Shown here: piece by piece, positions 41,851 through 53,879 of the stretch
Numbering within the stretch: the first letter of the stretch is position 1
Layout: every line of letters starts with the position of its first letter
Translations under genes and position numbers: made by a program
From: Adiantum capillus-veneris
Lineage: Eukaryota > Streptophyta > Polypodiopsida > Polypodiales > Pteridaceae
Reading direction: 5' to 3'
Length of the DNA stretch: 64,000 nucleotides
NCBI GenBank assembly: GCA_014529385.2
Contig: CM043947.1
Span: 101,460,811-101,524,810 of the forward strand
The notes under the pieces: generated by a model
What the model saw: only the letters and a program-made list of their open reading frames with translations
What the model was told of the DNA's origin: nothing
The model's database searches: none

Positions 41851-44810
41851 ATCTTGATGGCATTGCATGCACGTGCCAAGAGGAGATAATTTATTCTTTT
41901 CTTTTGCTTCTCTGAATTTTTCTCTTCCTTTCTCTATTCCTCTACAATCTCCAGAACAAGATCTTATGAGATTCCTCTTATTGCCCCCAATCCAAAATCA
42001 TGGCGTACATGCTAGCCACTCTAGCCGCTCTCGTGCGATATAGTGCATCCAATTGTCCCTAAAAAAAGGCCAGGCTCGGCCCAGCCCGTGGATACACTAT
42101 GCGCCTACCTGCCTTCCTTACTTGCCTCTATCACCCGCCACCTGGAACCAACACGGATACGGGCTGCCCACTTCTCTCCTCACTCACCAGCTGGGACGCC
42201 ATTCGGCAATTGGCCCCCCTCCATTCCCTTGCTTGTCATGTCCGACCCCCATCAGACTGTCGTTGGGCACAAAAATGGGTATCTCCTTGGATTCTATTTA
42301 ATTAGAGCACTTTTAAAATGGTGCCAACATACTGGGGGCAAGCTTGAAAATTAGCCAAAATTTCAATCGAATACCACATGCACACATGACTCGGTTCTAA
42401 GTTATTTTGTGATTCTTCAACTAGGATTTTGAGACTTTTTCAAGTGTTGCGCCACCCACTCGAACTAGAAATTCTAATGTTCTCTTAAAACTAGTCAAGC
42501 ACACGTTTTGTACACGATATCCACACGGTCTTTTTGAACAACGTTTCCCAAATTCAAAGTTCTAGAAAAAGATATCTAGGTCTAGTGCGCTTTAAACACA
42601 ATCTCTTCAACGTTGATAGAAGCCCAATCAATCACAACCTTTTATTTGAAGATGCTTGTTTGATTGATCTCAAAAATCATCACCCAAAAACTTGTATTTG
42701 AAGATGCTTGTTTGATTGATCTTAAAAGTATGTTTTCATTTTTAAAAAAATCTAAAAAAGTAACATTTCCATTGCAATGGTGGGATGCGTCGGTGGATAG
42801 TGTAATTGAGCATGTTCACGTCATGCAAAAGATGCCTACTGTGGCTATAAATATGCAGGAGAATGGTTACAATCCCTTTTTTGTGGTTCAAATAGTTACA
42901 TGTGTCATGTCCACGATAGGTGTGTGCGTGCGTGCGTACATGCACACATGTGTCCGTATCTCTAAACTTTGTAGCTAAGTGGTATCTGATCTTTGGCTGA
43001 TGTGCCTTTGCACATTGATGGCCCTTCCATTGTATTGAAAACAAGGTGAAAGTTCACTATGGCCTACGTAAGGCCATGGGAAGAATTTAACAATAAAAGG
43101 TTTTTTTGGGAGAGAAAACAAGAAAGCCACACTAATTTTTTCAAACATTTGTTATCACAATAAAATATTATCTTTTTGTAAAGAGTGAAATAATAAATTA
43201 AAAGATTTAAAACATAAAAAATTTTGAACAAAATTTGAGAAAAAGAGGTGAAAAAGGACGAGAAAGACTGTGTGTGATCGAATTTTCAATGGCCCTCACA
43301 AAAACCTAGAAAAAATATTAAACTTTTTTAATTTGGCTATGTGACACTAATCGACAAGCTTTATCCATTGGTCCACAATTGCGCCAAAAAACCAACGCTT
43401 CACTAAGGACTCTTTATGTAATCCAAAAATTATAAACTATCTTTGCTCTTATTGTAGGAGTCATAGGAATTTCCCCTCACTTTGAGCAAATTATCTTGGA
43501 TCCAATGCCAATATCTTCTCTTAATAATTGTTTTTTGGCAATGCTAACATAGGTGAGCTATGTTTTATTAATAGATAACAAAAAGAATCTTGTCTTGCTC
43601 CTATTTTTTTCGGGTGTGAGTGGTGATAGGATGAGTGCTGATGGGCTTTTCACAGAGTAGCTTGATCACACTCAAACCCATCACCTGGTGACCCGGGTGA
43701 CAGAGAACAAGTACTCAACCAACCAAGCTAGTTCCCATCAACAATCTTCTCTTATTCTTACAAGAGTTCACTTTTGAAGATGTTGTAAACATCTCTTTAA
43801 AAGAAAATTGCAAGCTTAATTTTTTTTATTTACCAAGATTTGTAACTAGAATCCCTGAATTTTGACCTAGAAATTTTTAGAGAGAAATTTGAAGTCATAC
43901 AAGACATTGGGAGCTGGGATTTGAAGCATGGATCCAAATTACTTTTGTGGGTAGTGTGTTTATAAATGTTGGGTGATTATGATTAAGGCACCCCCACATG
44001 AGAGGGGATAATCTATAGATTGGAGAGAAGTAATGTCGATGGGACCTCTTTTAATGCACGTGAATGTGTGTGTATGTGTGTGCATGCCTACACACACGAG
44101 TGCACGTGCACGCACGAAAAGAGAAGGGGATAAGAAACTTAAAGTCCCCCCCCCCCAACCAAAAAACAAAAACAAAAACACAAAAAGAAAAAAAAAACAA
44201 TGTGGCCATATCTTAAATTGGGGATTGAACTTGTCCTTGCCATGGAGACCAAGTAGCCTAACATAGTTATGAAGGAGAGTCCCTTAGATGCTCACTATTA
44301 ATGAAGGTCCTCCGAAAGTGCAACTATTATGAAACCAAGCTACATAGATTCATACACAAATGCATGCAATGAATTGAATTTGAACTTTGAACTTTGGAAA
44401 GTACCCAATTTTCCAAACCTTTTTGCACATGTGTGATGGGAAAGCAATCCTTTAGAATGAGACAGTGAACAAGCACTCCGTTAGAATGCTTGAATTTAGA
44501 TCTGAATTTAGTCCCCTTCTCGTCCATTGTGTCACATACATTGTGTTCATTGTGTAACAATGAACATGCATTTTTGGCCTACCATGGCAACTGGCCTTTT
44601 GGGGACAGATCTTGTGGTTGGATAAAGCTTGTCGATTAGTGCCACATTGCCGGTCAATGAAGGCAACTTTTTTTTTTCCTCTCTTTCTTGTGGGAGAGTT
44701 ATTAACAAAGCATTGTCTTCTATACGATATATGATGCAACTTAAAATTTTCAAGCAAAGAGAGACCTCCATGTGTCACTCAACTCTTCACTTCACAAAAG
44801 AACCTTTTCA
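41851..44810. other. Intergenic stretch without supported gene
   Basis: A 27-bp segment (ATTTGAAGATGCTTGTTTGATTGATCT) occurs twice, about 55 bp apart (42643 and 42698). A run of C at about 44146-44155 is followed by A-rich sequence. Frames of 80-110 codons are present but none resembles a known protein. Confidence 0.4.
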
Positions 44811-44814
44811 ACTC

Positions 44815-45089
44815 TTCAATTTTAAACCTTTCAAAGCATTAAAAAAAAAAGTTGGAGTGTACTTTTCCTTAATGGAAGGATGGCTCAACTTTTCTTTGGG
44901 AAAGCCAATAGCCATAAAATTTCAAATTTTTAAAAATTATTCGGATGCACACCAGCAAAATTTTATCCGTTTACTTCAAGGTAAACTTCAAATCTAGTTA
45001 AGATTTTTTATTTAATACACTAAAGTTCAATTTTAAATAACATTCGTTTTGAATAACCCCAAAATGAAAGGATCTGTGTGTATGTGTAT

Positions 45090-45124
<35 letters not shown>

Positions 45125-45704
45125 GGTGTTTCAAAGAGAGTGTCAAAAAAAACATTTGATTGAAATAATTTTAAAGTAAATCTATTCTTTCAATTTTAAA
45201 CATTTCAAAGCATTAAAAAAAGTTTTGATCGTACTTTTCCAACTTTATTTTTCTTTATTTGAAGGATAGCTCAACTTTTCTTTTGGAAAGCCAATAGCCA
45301 TAAAATTTTAAAATTTAAGAAATTGTCCATATACACAATTTGATTGTACTTTCCCAACTTTACTTTTCCTTTTATTTGAAGATAGCTCAACTTTTCTTTT
45401 GGAAAGCCAATAGTCATAAAATTTTAAAATTTAAGAAATTGTCCATATACACACCAGCAAAATTTTGTTGGTTTACTTCAAGGTAAACTTGAAATTTAGC
45501 TAGGATTTTTTAATTAATATACTAAAGTCTAATTTTAATCAAACATTGGTTTCAAATAACTCCAAAATGGAAGGACGTGAGTGTGTGTTCGTGTGTGTGT
45601 CTGTGTGTGAGTGAGAGAGAGAGAGAGAAGGGGGGGGGGGGGGAGGGTCTCAAAAAGAGTGCCAAAAAAATTTCTTGATTGAAATAATTTTAAAGTTAAT
45701 CTAT
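44815..45704. repeat. ~375-bp tandem duplication with a compound microsatellite in each unit
   Basis: Unit 1 (44815 to about 45188) and unit 2 (about 45189-45704) share TTTCAAAGCATTAAAAAAA, GGAAAGCCAATAGCCATAAAATTT, ACACCAGCAAAATTTT and CTCCAAAATGxAAGGA. Unit 2 also carries an inner ~115-bp duplication (45228-45342 against 45343-45455). Both units hold a GT-rich, then (GA)n, then poly-G tract at the same internal position (45077-45126 and 45580-45645). No coding sequence. Confidence 0.8.
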
Positions 45705-45802
45705 ATATACTATCCTTTATTGAGCTTGAGAAATTGTCAAGCGATGGAGACTCCCACTCATCGTCAAATCACTTCACTCTTGAACGTGCATGTGCATGTG
45801 TA

Positions 45803-45804
<2 letters not shown>

Positions 45805-45889
<85 letters not shown>
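45805..45889. repeat. Compound microsatellite (GT)n(GA)n
   Basis: About 19 GT units are followed by about 22 GA units. The overlapping frames on both strands are repeat translations. Confidence 0.95.
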
Positions 45890-46115
45890 ACCTCGATGCA
45901 TCGTGTGTTGGGAGAGGAGCCTGTAGCATTTCATAGTGGCATTGAGCGTGTAGTAGATTCTCGCGATTACATGGCCTATCGAGGACCAAAATGGCATGAT
46001 CTCCCGCTCAATGTTTAGCTAGAAACGATAGCCCACATATATGATGTATCTATGAGGGCCAATACTTCTCTGCTTCTCTCTTAAATCTCCATACACGACT
46101 CCCCCCGCTGTGCGC

Positions 46116-46600
46116 GCACACACACACACACACACACATAAAAGTTCTCATCTAGCACAAGAGAAAGAGCATATGCGTTGCCATCTTTTATAAAGTGATG
46201 TGCAATCGATAAATTTGTTGTTGCAAGATAGTATCTGCATATGGAAAGTCAAGTGCATGTCATCATTTTTGTTTTCTTCATGCAAGAAGCGAAGAGTTTC
46301 TTTACATATGCTTACAATCACATTGGAGAACAATAGTCCAATATGTTGCCTCAATTTTGCAACTAGGTGAAATTAATGGGAATCTAAGAAGATTCTTGTG
46401 TGTCTTGAAGGGAAAAAAAAGCGAGGCCAAAACACGTGGAGGAGAGAGAGAGAGAGGACTTTTTTTTTGCTCTGTTGGCAGCAATGCGGCATTGCACGGA
46501 GGCACAGCAGAGGATCGGGAGACTTTTTTTGCATGGAGTGCCATTATCCAAGTCAAAGCAGCATGACGAGCTCAGACACACACACACACACACACACAAA
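46116..46600. repeat. CA microsatellites around a purine-rich stretch
   Basis: (CA)n at about 46117-46138 and again at about 46577-46598, with GAGAGAGAGAGAGG at 46441-46456. No gene is supported between them. Confidence 0.7.
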
Positions 46601-46789
46601 CACAACCATGAAGGCCATGCCATTTGTAGCACTAATGCAGCACTCGGCTGCTGCTATTCCCTGCTATGCAGCTCGATAGGATCAGTCTGCGCTGGACGCA
46701 TGGCCTCCCCTACAGATCATCAACGAGAGAGAGCTCTTCTCGATCACCTCTTCGCCCTCATCCATGGCGTCGCCTGCAGATCACAGGAA

Positions 46790-46808
46790 AGAGCGAGAGA
46801 GAGAGAGA

Positions 46809-46841
<33 letters not shown>
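46790..46841. repeat. (GA)n followed by a run of 31 G
   Basis: GAGA repeats to 46810 are followed by an uninterrupted G run at 46811-46841. It is the longest homopolymer in the window. The sequence on the right (46842-47170) is less AT-rich than its surroundings, with no clear gene. Confidence 0.9.
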
Positions 46842-46842
<1 letters not shown>

Positions 46843-48350
46843 ATGTGCTCCACCTCAAGCCTGCCCTGCCGCACCTTGCAAAACCATCGCATGATGCAGA
46901 CAAGGAGGCTATCGCGATAGAGACACCATCCTGACGCAGTGGGAAGTGGCAGGTCGGAGAAGATTCTACAGGGGCTGATGCGCAAGCTCTGAACAGTCTG
47001 CACGGGATGTTGGACACAGTCCGCACGGTGGGGAAGCAGTTGTGTGCGCAGCACAGGACAAGCAGGTGATGGGGGAGGGCTCTAAGCGAGGAAACCCGGA
47101 GGAAGGGCTTTCGTGAGCCTGCAGCAGAGAGAGCCAAGGTTCGGGGCGGAAGGAGTTTGCGAAGATAGTTCATGGGAACACCAGGAAAAGTCGGGTGTAT
47201 CGTTTTACAGTGTAATGAAAAGGGATCTCCGCAGCTAATTAATTAATGGGGGACGACGTAGACCCAGTATGCCACCAAAACAGTATGCCACCATTTCTAT
47301 GTTGTGTTCAGTTTACAGGTCATCTATATGAGGTTTATCACTTGAATAATTGGTTTTCCTTTACATGTTTAGCAAGGCCACAACTAACTTTTACAAATGT
47401 ACTTTAGATATATAAGTTTGTATGATGGTCCTTTCACATATAGAGTTTTTTGTTACTCTTACCAATATGAAAGCAATTGTTAGATTTTCTTATTCAAGTT
47501 TCCTTAACTTTTTCATGAAGGCTATCCCTTTATCCCTATCTCATCTTTTGGTGTCGTTCATGTGCTATCAATGCTTTTCCCCTTTGAAATGTTGTATTTA
47601 ATGTTTGTTTACAACTTGAAGTTGTTATTGTTCCTGAATTGCACCTTGCACTCACACAAGATCTACAGCCACAATTTTGGCTCTTTTTTCATGAAAAAAG
47701 CAAGCACTTCAAGTGTCAATCATGAGTTTATATCAATTCACAAGTTTCATATGCATACATGGACACTTGCACACATGTACACACAAGGTATTACTATAGC
47801 CTTGACGAGTAAATCATAGGACAAAGTCTAATCTATATAGGCACTTGGAAAACAACATCTTGCTTGGCAGAGCTTTGGTTGTTGTGTCGTCCAAGTGTGG
47901 TGCATTCTTGAAGCACAACGAGTTCTCGATGACAATCTTGATTGTGCTTTAGTTGAGATTTATGTTAGGTGTGGGACACATGAAGTTGTAGGTCGTTGTC
48001 ATCTAATGCATAGGGATAGACTCTCTCCAAATGAAATTTCATGTTTGTGATGAGCGTCATGTCCGGGATGTTAGATCTTGGACTACTCTTATTTTACGGT
48101 CCACCAACATGGGCAGACCGGTTATTTTAATCAAATATGTAGTTAGGGCCCCTCTCTTCATGCAGTCATTTACACTTGCATTTTGAAGGCACATGACATA
48201 ATGCAAGAAGATAATGGGTGAGCACATTCACGATGATATGAGTAGTCAAGGGCTATTGGAAAGTAGCATCATCGCTCTTGGTGGAGCTTTGTGTTTCAAA
48301 TTTTTTGTACTGTTGAAAGCGCGAGATTTTGACACTGCACTACTATTCTG
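46842..48350. other. Intergenic stretch without supported gene
   Basis: From 46842 to about 47190 the base composition is closer to balanced and frames of 80-130 codons occur, but they overlap each other and show no motif. From 47200 the sequence is AT-rich and carries no recognisable feature. Confidence 0.4.
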
Positions 48351-48359
48351 AAATGTGCC

Positions 48360-49140
48360 TCTTGGACTGGATTGATTGTTGTAGCATATGCTCTTGGAGT
48401 GCTCTTATGCCCAGTGAGGGAAACATGAGGGAAAGGTGAGAAATCTTTGGGCTATTTTAAGGAAGACAACATGAAGGCTTCTCTCTAGACGATAACCTAT
48501 GAATGATGATGAAGCTTTGGGATGATTTTAGACGAGTTGAAGAAAGGGCTTCTTTGCAATGTTGCAACTTAATGGAATTTGCCACTCTGCAAGAAGTTGA
48601 CATGAGAGATAAATTTATAATGTGATGGTAATTGGGGCTCCTAGAGGAAAACATCATGTTTTGGCAATTATTTGGCCAACATGTACGTCAATTGTGGTGA
48701 TGTTTAAAAATCCATTGATGAGGTCTTATTATGCAAAATGTTGTCTCTTGGATTGCATTGTTTGTTGCAATATATGAACTTGGTTGCCCTTATTCCAAGC
48801 AAGGGAAAGACGAGAGAACGGTGAGGAAGCTTTGGGCTCTTTCTAGGGGAGGCAAAGATAGGGCTTCTCAATTAGCTTTAGGATGCTTTGAAAGGAGGAA
48901 AAGGAAGGGCTTCTTTCCGGATCTCATTCCAAAATTTTCATCTATGATTGCATTGTTTGTTGTGCTATATGCTCTTGGACTGTGCTTATGCCCAATGAGG
49001 GAAACACTACAAAAAGGTGAGGAAGCTCTTCGCTATTTTTAGGGAAGGCAAAGCAAGGGCTTCTCCTAATATGCAATCAACTGCAAACAATGATAAGGAA
49101 GCTGTGTGATGCTTTCAGAGGAGGTGAAGGGCAGTATTGG
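48360..49140. repeat. Degenerate repeat, three copies of a ~190-bp unit
   Basis: GGATTG(C/A)xTTGTTTGTTG followed by ATATG(C/A)xCTTGG, then AGGGAAAxA and GGTGAG(G/A)AA(G/T)CTxT, occurs near 48364, 48750 and 48944. The spacings (about 386 and 194 bp) are multiples of about 190-195 bp. A decayed fourth copy may lie between the first two, near 48500. Confidence 0.6.
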
Positions 49141-49850
49141 CAAAATGGTTTTAAAAGTGTTTCATTCTTTTGAAAGTACAATAAGGCTTTGACTTACTTA
49201 CAATTTGAGTATGAGCTAGCATCTATTGAACTACATTGAATGCAAGATATGCCGACTACAAGGGCAAGATGAGGAAGGTTTGGTCATAAGCAAATGCAAG
49301 AAGATATGCAACATCCAAATGCATTCACCTTTGCTTGTGTTTTGAAGAATCATTCAAATGTGTTTGGAATAATACACGCTATGTAGAGCTACAAATCTTC
49401 ATAGCTTAAACACCAAGTTTACCATGGCTATACATACTATCTAGACCCTAAAACAATTATCATCCTTGGAGCTCCAATTTGTATCTCATGTCCACATCGC
49501 TACCAAACAACATTTAACAATATAAAGTTCCATGGGACAATGTAACTGCTTAAAAAATTAGCAATCACGTTTATATTTCAATGACAAAAGAAAAATAAGG
49601 TGAGCACATGGATGGCTCTTCATTGTATTCTCTTTTTGAGATGCCACCTCCTACCTCCTACACAAGATCACTATTTATTGATAGTTGAATGGAGAACCTT
49701 ATTAGAGCATTGGATAAGATAATTTATTTTGATAATGAAGCATTCAAGATATAATTGGCACTACCTTGTGGACGCATAAAGAATGTTTGCACATGTTTTC
49801 ACCTTGAAGGGGGGAGGGGAAGAGGAGGGTTACCAAAATTGGGACTTGCT
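49141..49850. other. AT-rich stretch, nothing recognised
   Basis: No frame, repeat or regulatory signal stands out before the GC-richer Helitron-like end at 49853. Confidence 0.4.
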
Positions 49851-49852
49851 TT

Positions 49853-49888
49853 TTCTTGGCCGCAGCAATGCGCGGGTCTCATACTAGT
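49853..49888 (+). mobile_element. Helitron-like 3' end (putative)
   Basis: CCGCAGCAATGCGCGG can form a short hairpin and is followed about 10 bases later by CTAGT. A hairpin shortly before CTRR(T) is the usual Helitron 3' signature. A diverged inverted copy including about 50 bp of flank lies at 50819-50853. The 5' end of the element was not found. Confidence 0.4.
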
Positions 49889-50818
49889 TTGTACATGAAG
49901 GGCCTAGGCCACTACATGAGATGGGTGGAAGTAGGCTAATAGCAAGCCACCCTGCCACAACCACTAAAACTTGAATAACCAACAGTACCCAAATACAAAG
50001 CATACTAATAGGCTGATAAGGGAGCCACCTTGCAAAATGAAGCACCACATACAAAATTAAGGCCGCACAAGGGGCGAGACTATCTACTCCATCACCTCGC
50101 AAAGGAGCCCCACCATCCATCATATTCACTAAAGAGCAATATGCTATTTACGATGAGCCATCATGCATTGCCATCGATGTCCATTATCATTGAGAAAAAA
50201 CCAGCACCAATAAATTGGGCTTGAGGGGAGCCCACCCCGTTAGGAAATAGCCCTTGATGCCACCATAGGGACCAACCCCTACCATGGACCACTCGCCCTG
50301 TTGGAAGCCACAACTTCAAAGCTCGGACCAAGAGAAGAGAAGCCAACCCTGCAGGCTAATTTGGGGAGCCAAGCCTCCCCTACCACGCCTCATTTTGTGC
50401 TCCACTAAGAGATTGCCTCTCCCTTGTCCCTTTGGAAGGTGGAAAAAAGGTAGGTTCACTTTATCTAAAACTTGCTCAAGTCAAAATATGGCTACCTCAA
50501 ATTTTTGCACGAGGATTTGAGGCCACCTAAAATTTCAAGATTTTTATTTGAAAGTTTAATTTTATATGGAATTTTCTTTGTCACATATGATTTTCATCTT
50601 CTCAATGGGTGAAAGGAATTCACAGCCGGCTCCATAAGATAAATTTTTCTAGCCCGTTCCTCATCCTCTTATGTAGGCTATTGTCACTTTTCACCTTGTT
50701 TTACCTAAATTTCAAAATTCCTAAAATCTCGGAGCCAAGCAATCGCTCCCAGAAAAAGGCATTTGCAATATATTTATAAACGTAAAACATGATTTTAGTG
50801 TATCCCAGTTAATTATAC
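49889..50818. other. ~930-bp stretch between the inverted Helitron-like ends
   Basis: Short overlapping frames on both strands (49884-50346) share no motif with known proteins. The base composition is more balanced than in the flanks. I cannot say whether this is target DNA between two elements or the body of one element. Confidence 0.35.
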
Positions 50819-50853
50819 CTAGTATGTGACCCGCACGTTGTTGTGGCCAAGAA
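50819..50853 (-). mobile_element. Helitron-like 3' end (putative), inverted copy
   Basis: CTAGTATGTGACCCGCACG...TGGCCAAGAA is the reverse complement, with changes, of 49853-49888. The next ~50 bp also match (AATTTGGGTACCC and CCCCTCCTCTTTC against the complement of 49800-49850). Confidence 0.4.
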
Positions 50854-50984
50854 GGAGTATGGTTCAATTTGGGTACCCCTTCCCCTCCTCTTTCTTTTTT
50901 TTTTTTTTCTTTGCAAAACTCACAATTGTGAGTGGATAGTATAAGAACATCAGAAATATACACCAACCTCGAGCTCAGACCGAG

Positions 50985-51990
50985 CCTTGCGGATCAAAGG
51001 TTTACAAGTTTTCTGCTTGATAGAGAAACCACAACTACTCCTAGGCTTTACTTCTTACTAGATGTCATCATGACATGTATTGTTCTAGACCAGTCCTCTG
51101 AGGCTTGTTTGCCTCTGATCCTGTGGATTGTCACTCTGCTCTCTTGTATAATTTCACAAAAGCTTGCCACAGCCAGATCCCCCTCAAACACGCGGTGGTT
51201 CCTTACTTGCCAAATATGGTGAAAGAAGTAGTAACTGATTATTTGAGTGCAGACAAGAAGAACATGACTTCCCAACCTGTTATAGTACCAAAGAACAGAT
51301 CAATCTTGAAGAACTTAATTTTCCATGTCCTTTGAATCCACTTGCGTATTTTCACAACCATGCCACTGATTGCCTGGCATCCCATGAAAAGGTGCGCTAG
51401 GTCTTCACTAGCTATTCTGCACCTCAAGCTGCGCGATCAGACCCTATTCCTCTTTCTTGTATCTTTACGCCCGTCGGCAGAGCACCCCACATCACTTTCC
51501 ACAGAAATATCTTCATATACTGAGGCCACCTTGGCTTCTAGCTGTTCTCCATGACTCCCTCCCACCGTTTTTCCTTCCACTGCCTCTTCCATAATTTGTT
51601 GAGGGGGCTACCCCAATCAGCCTCGTGCATTAATGCATGGTAAATGCCTTTAGAATGTGGTTTCCAAAAGAGGCTACTCTTCCCGGGCCATCTCCAAGCG
51701 TCCCATTCAAAGTTGGATACACCAATTGGCATCACCACCTTATCAAGCTCTTTCATCACCCTGCAGACTAGTAAGATCTCAAAGCCATTCATTTGAAATT
51801 GGATGGCTAAAGAGTCATCAGTTTTCTAGCACTTCATGTTGCCATCCCATATTTGCTCTAGTTGAACAAGCCCCTTATTATTCACATTCCTAGCCATTTC
51901 TATCCAATAGGGGCTTTGCGGCGGCCCCAATTTTTAGAGAGCCAAGGGGACCAGTGCAAAATGGAGTTCTTAAAGTATCTCGTTGCTTCC
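50985..51990 (-). pseudogene. LINE (L1-type) 3' ORF2 fragment
   Basis: Read on the minus strand, the pieces line up as the region after reverse transcriptase in plant LINEs. First come EQIWDGNMK and FEWDAWRWPGKSS (51538-51850), then LNKLWKRQWKEKRWE and the zinc-finger-like RCRIASEDLAHLFMGC (about 51380-51430). IWQVRNHRVFEGD (about 51170-51215) and a His/Arg-rich tail follow. Several stops and frame changes separate them. The reverse transcriptase domain should lie upstream on the minus strand, beyond 51993, where the gypsy element is inserted. I did not recognise it on the far side (60549 onwards). Confidence 0.65.
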
Positions 51991-51993
51991 CCC

Positions 51994-52334
51994 TGTTACG
52001 GCATAAGCCGCACATTGCGGTCTTGCGGATGTCTGGACATTTCGGACTAGGAGACAGGACGGGGTTTTGCACCATTCCCAATCTGCGTTGGAGCAACGGT
52101 TGTATATGGGGGGCATACCAGTCTTTGGGGATATCTCTATTTTTCATGTCATCAATATATTTCCCTCTTTTACTCTGTGTTCGATTGCATATCAATGAAG
52201 AAGACAGTGTTCTGTTTTTGTGACTTATATTCTATTCTGCCTTCATGTGTTTTGATGTTCATATAATGTAAGGCAGTGTGAAGGTATTCATTCCCGTAAT
52301 GCTTATTGCTCCTCTACGGGCAATAGACATTACA
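51994..52334 (+). repeat. 5' LTR of the gypsy element
   Basis: 341 bp, collinear with the 3' LTR from TGTTACGGC to ACATTACA. It lacks a block of about 45 bp (containing GCAGCTTTGGGACAGTTC) that the 3' LTR has after GACTAGGAG, and it differs at many single positions. A primer-site-like TCTGGCGACCACG follows at 52335. Confidence 0.9.
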
Positions 52335-52780
52335 TCTGGCGACCACGTGCGCGATGGGCGACCTACTCTAAACATGCATGCGCACTAGGTCGCAGGGTCC
52401 TCCTGACCCTGTGGTTCCAATTGTGGGGAGACGATGGAGGAGAGGCGGTTCGGATGAATTCATTTTTTCTACACCACAGGTTGAGGAACATGTGTCTCCA
52501 TCGCCAAGTCCAGTGCGTGGTAGGTGTATTTAACGTGCACGGCGTACTCCACGTAGTCAGTCATGTCCTCCTACCGTGCGTTCACCCTCACCCACTCATG
52601 TTGCTCCACCACCGTCTCCGGTAAGCAGTCCTGGGGATTCATCGCCATTGTCCCCACCTCCTAGTGTTCGCCAGATTTTTCTAGGAGGGGGTACAATTGG
52701 GCAAGGGACGATGGCACAACCAGTGGGGCGGTCAAATTAAGTATAGCCATTTTTGAGGTCTTTCATAGGAAGAACCTGAT
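52335..52780 (+). other. Gypsy leader region
   Basis: Untranslated leader between the 5' LTR and the gag remnant. TCTGGCGACCACGTGCG (52335-52351) directly follows the LTR and has the TGGCGA-type start seen in gypsy primer sites; the cognate tRNA was not determined. Confidence 0.5.
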
Positions 52781-53750
52781 GCACATTTGCGACAATTTAA
52801 TAAAGTGTATGGATTGAATCATCGTGGAGTGGTGGTCCCTCTTCATCAACAATCAGTGTTTGAATCTACACTTTTAGGGAAAGCTGCCAAATGGCTATCA
52901 TATACCCCGACGATCACTTTTGGACGTATGTCAAAGGGTCCAAAGCATTCTTGCGACGGTTCAGAACGGAAAAGATGGTCCCTCAACATTTGGAAAAGCT
53001 TCGGACTCTATGTCAAAATTCGTTGCTAGTGGAGGATTATGCTGCAAAATTCCAGATGCTTTTGCAGCAGGTACCTCAGGCACAATGTCCATCCGCCGTG
53101 GTGTTGAATGATTACTTTCTGCGAGGACTCGATAAGGATCTCAGAACTGCTATGGTAATAGTAAGGTAACCACTCCACTGGATAATGTAATTGCAAGGGT
53201 TGTTGTAGTAGCAGGAGAAGCTTTAGAGGATACAAAATCCCCAAAGAAGTCAAAGAAAAAAGATCGAAAGAAATCTCATTGTAAGTCTCAGGGAAGTGGC
53301 AGTGATAGTTCGGAGTTGGAGACTGCAGACTCAGATTCCTTAGACTCAGGCAGCAGCGATTTGGGGAAAGAATCGGAGGAGGCACCTCGGAGAAAATCCC
53401 AGCCTCAAGGGAAAGTTGTTCCATTCGGATCATCAGAATCTTTTGCGGTGGTTAAAAGTCTGAAGGAACTGTGGTTTACTCAATGCCAAAATCTAGGACA
53501 TGCCGCTCAAGAGTGTGTAATGAATCAGAAATGGTGTGCAATTTGCACAGCCAACACTCATAATACAGTGGAATGTTATTTCAATGGTCGGGGTCGTAGG
53601 AGTCAGGATTCTTCTACATGGCACCCACTACAGTCAGGGCAAGGACAAGAGCCTGCAGTGTCGATGGTTCACGCTCATACAACAAAGGTTCCCTTTCAAG
53701 GACAAGGTGGTGGACGGGGTCAAGGAGGGGGTCGCGGTCGAGGATGAGGT
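52781..53750 (+). pseudogene. Gypsy gag, frameshifted
   Basis: The capsid region starts in one frame (HQQSVFESTLLGKAAKWLSY, to about 52905). It continues in another (DDHFWTYVKGSKAFLRRFR, DYAAKFQMLLQQVPQ, NDYFLRGLDKDLRTA, to 53169), and then in a third (53316-53747). These are the conserved retrotransposon-gag motifs. The third piece carries a nucleocapsid-type region with a complete CCHC knuckle, CAICTANTHNTVEC. It is preceded by a second knuckle that has lost its first Cys (FTQCQNLGHAAQEC). A Gly/Arg-rich tail ends the protein. At least two frame changes make it non-functional. Confidence 0.8.
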
Positions 53751-53879
53751 GGCTGAGATTCTAATCGACCAAAGACCTGCCTTTTCTATTAGGGAGATGG
53801 GCACTGGCGGTCCGATTGTTCAGAGGCTATGGAATATGATCGAAAGAAATAGGAACGTGCTGCTGGAAAGCAGACAAGT

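Noticed and set aside
41266-41879. Overlapping frames of about 90-120 codons on both strands
   Set aside because: They follow a ~145-bp tandem duplication and share no similarity with a known protein.
46436-47173. Several frames of 80-150 codons on both strands
   Set aside because: They overlap one another across a GA tract and a poly-G run and show no motif or consistent codon usage.
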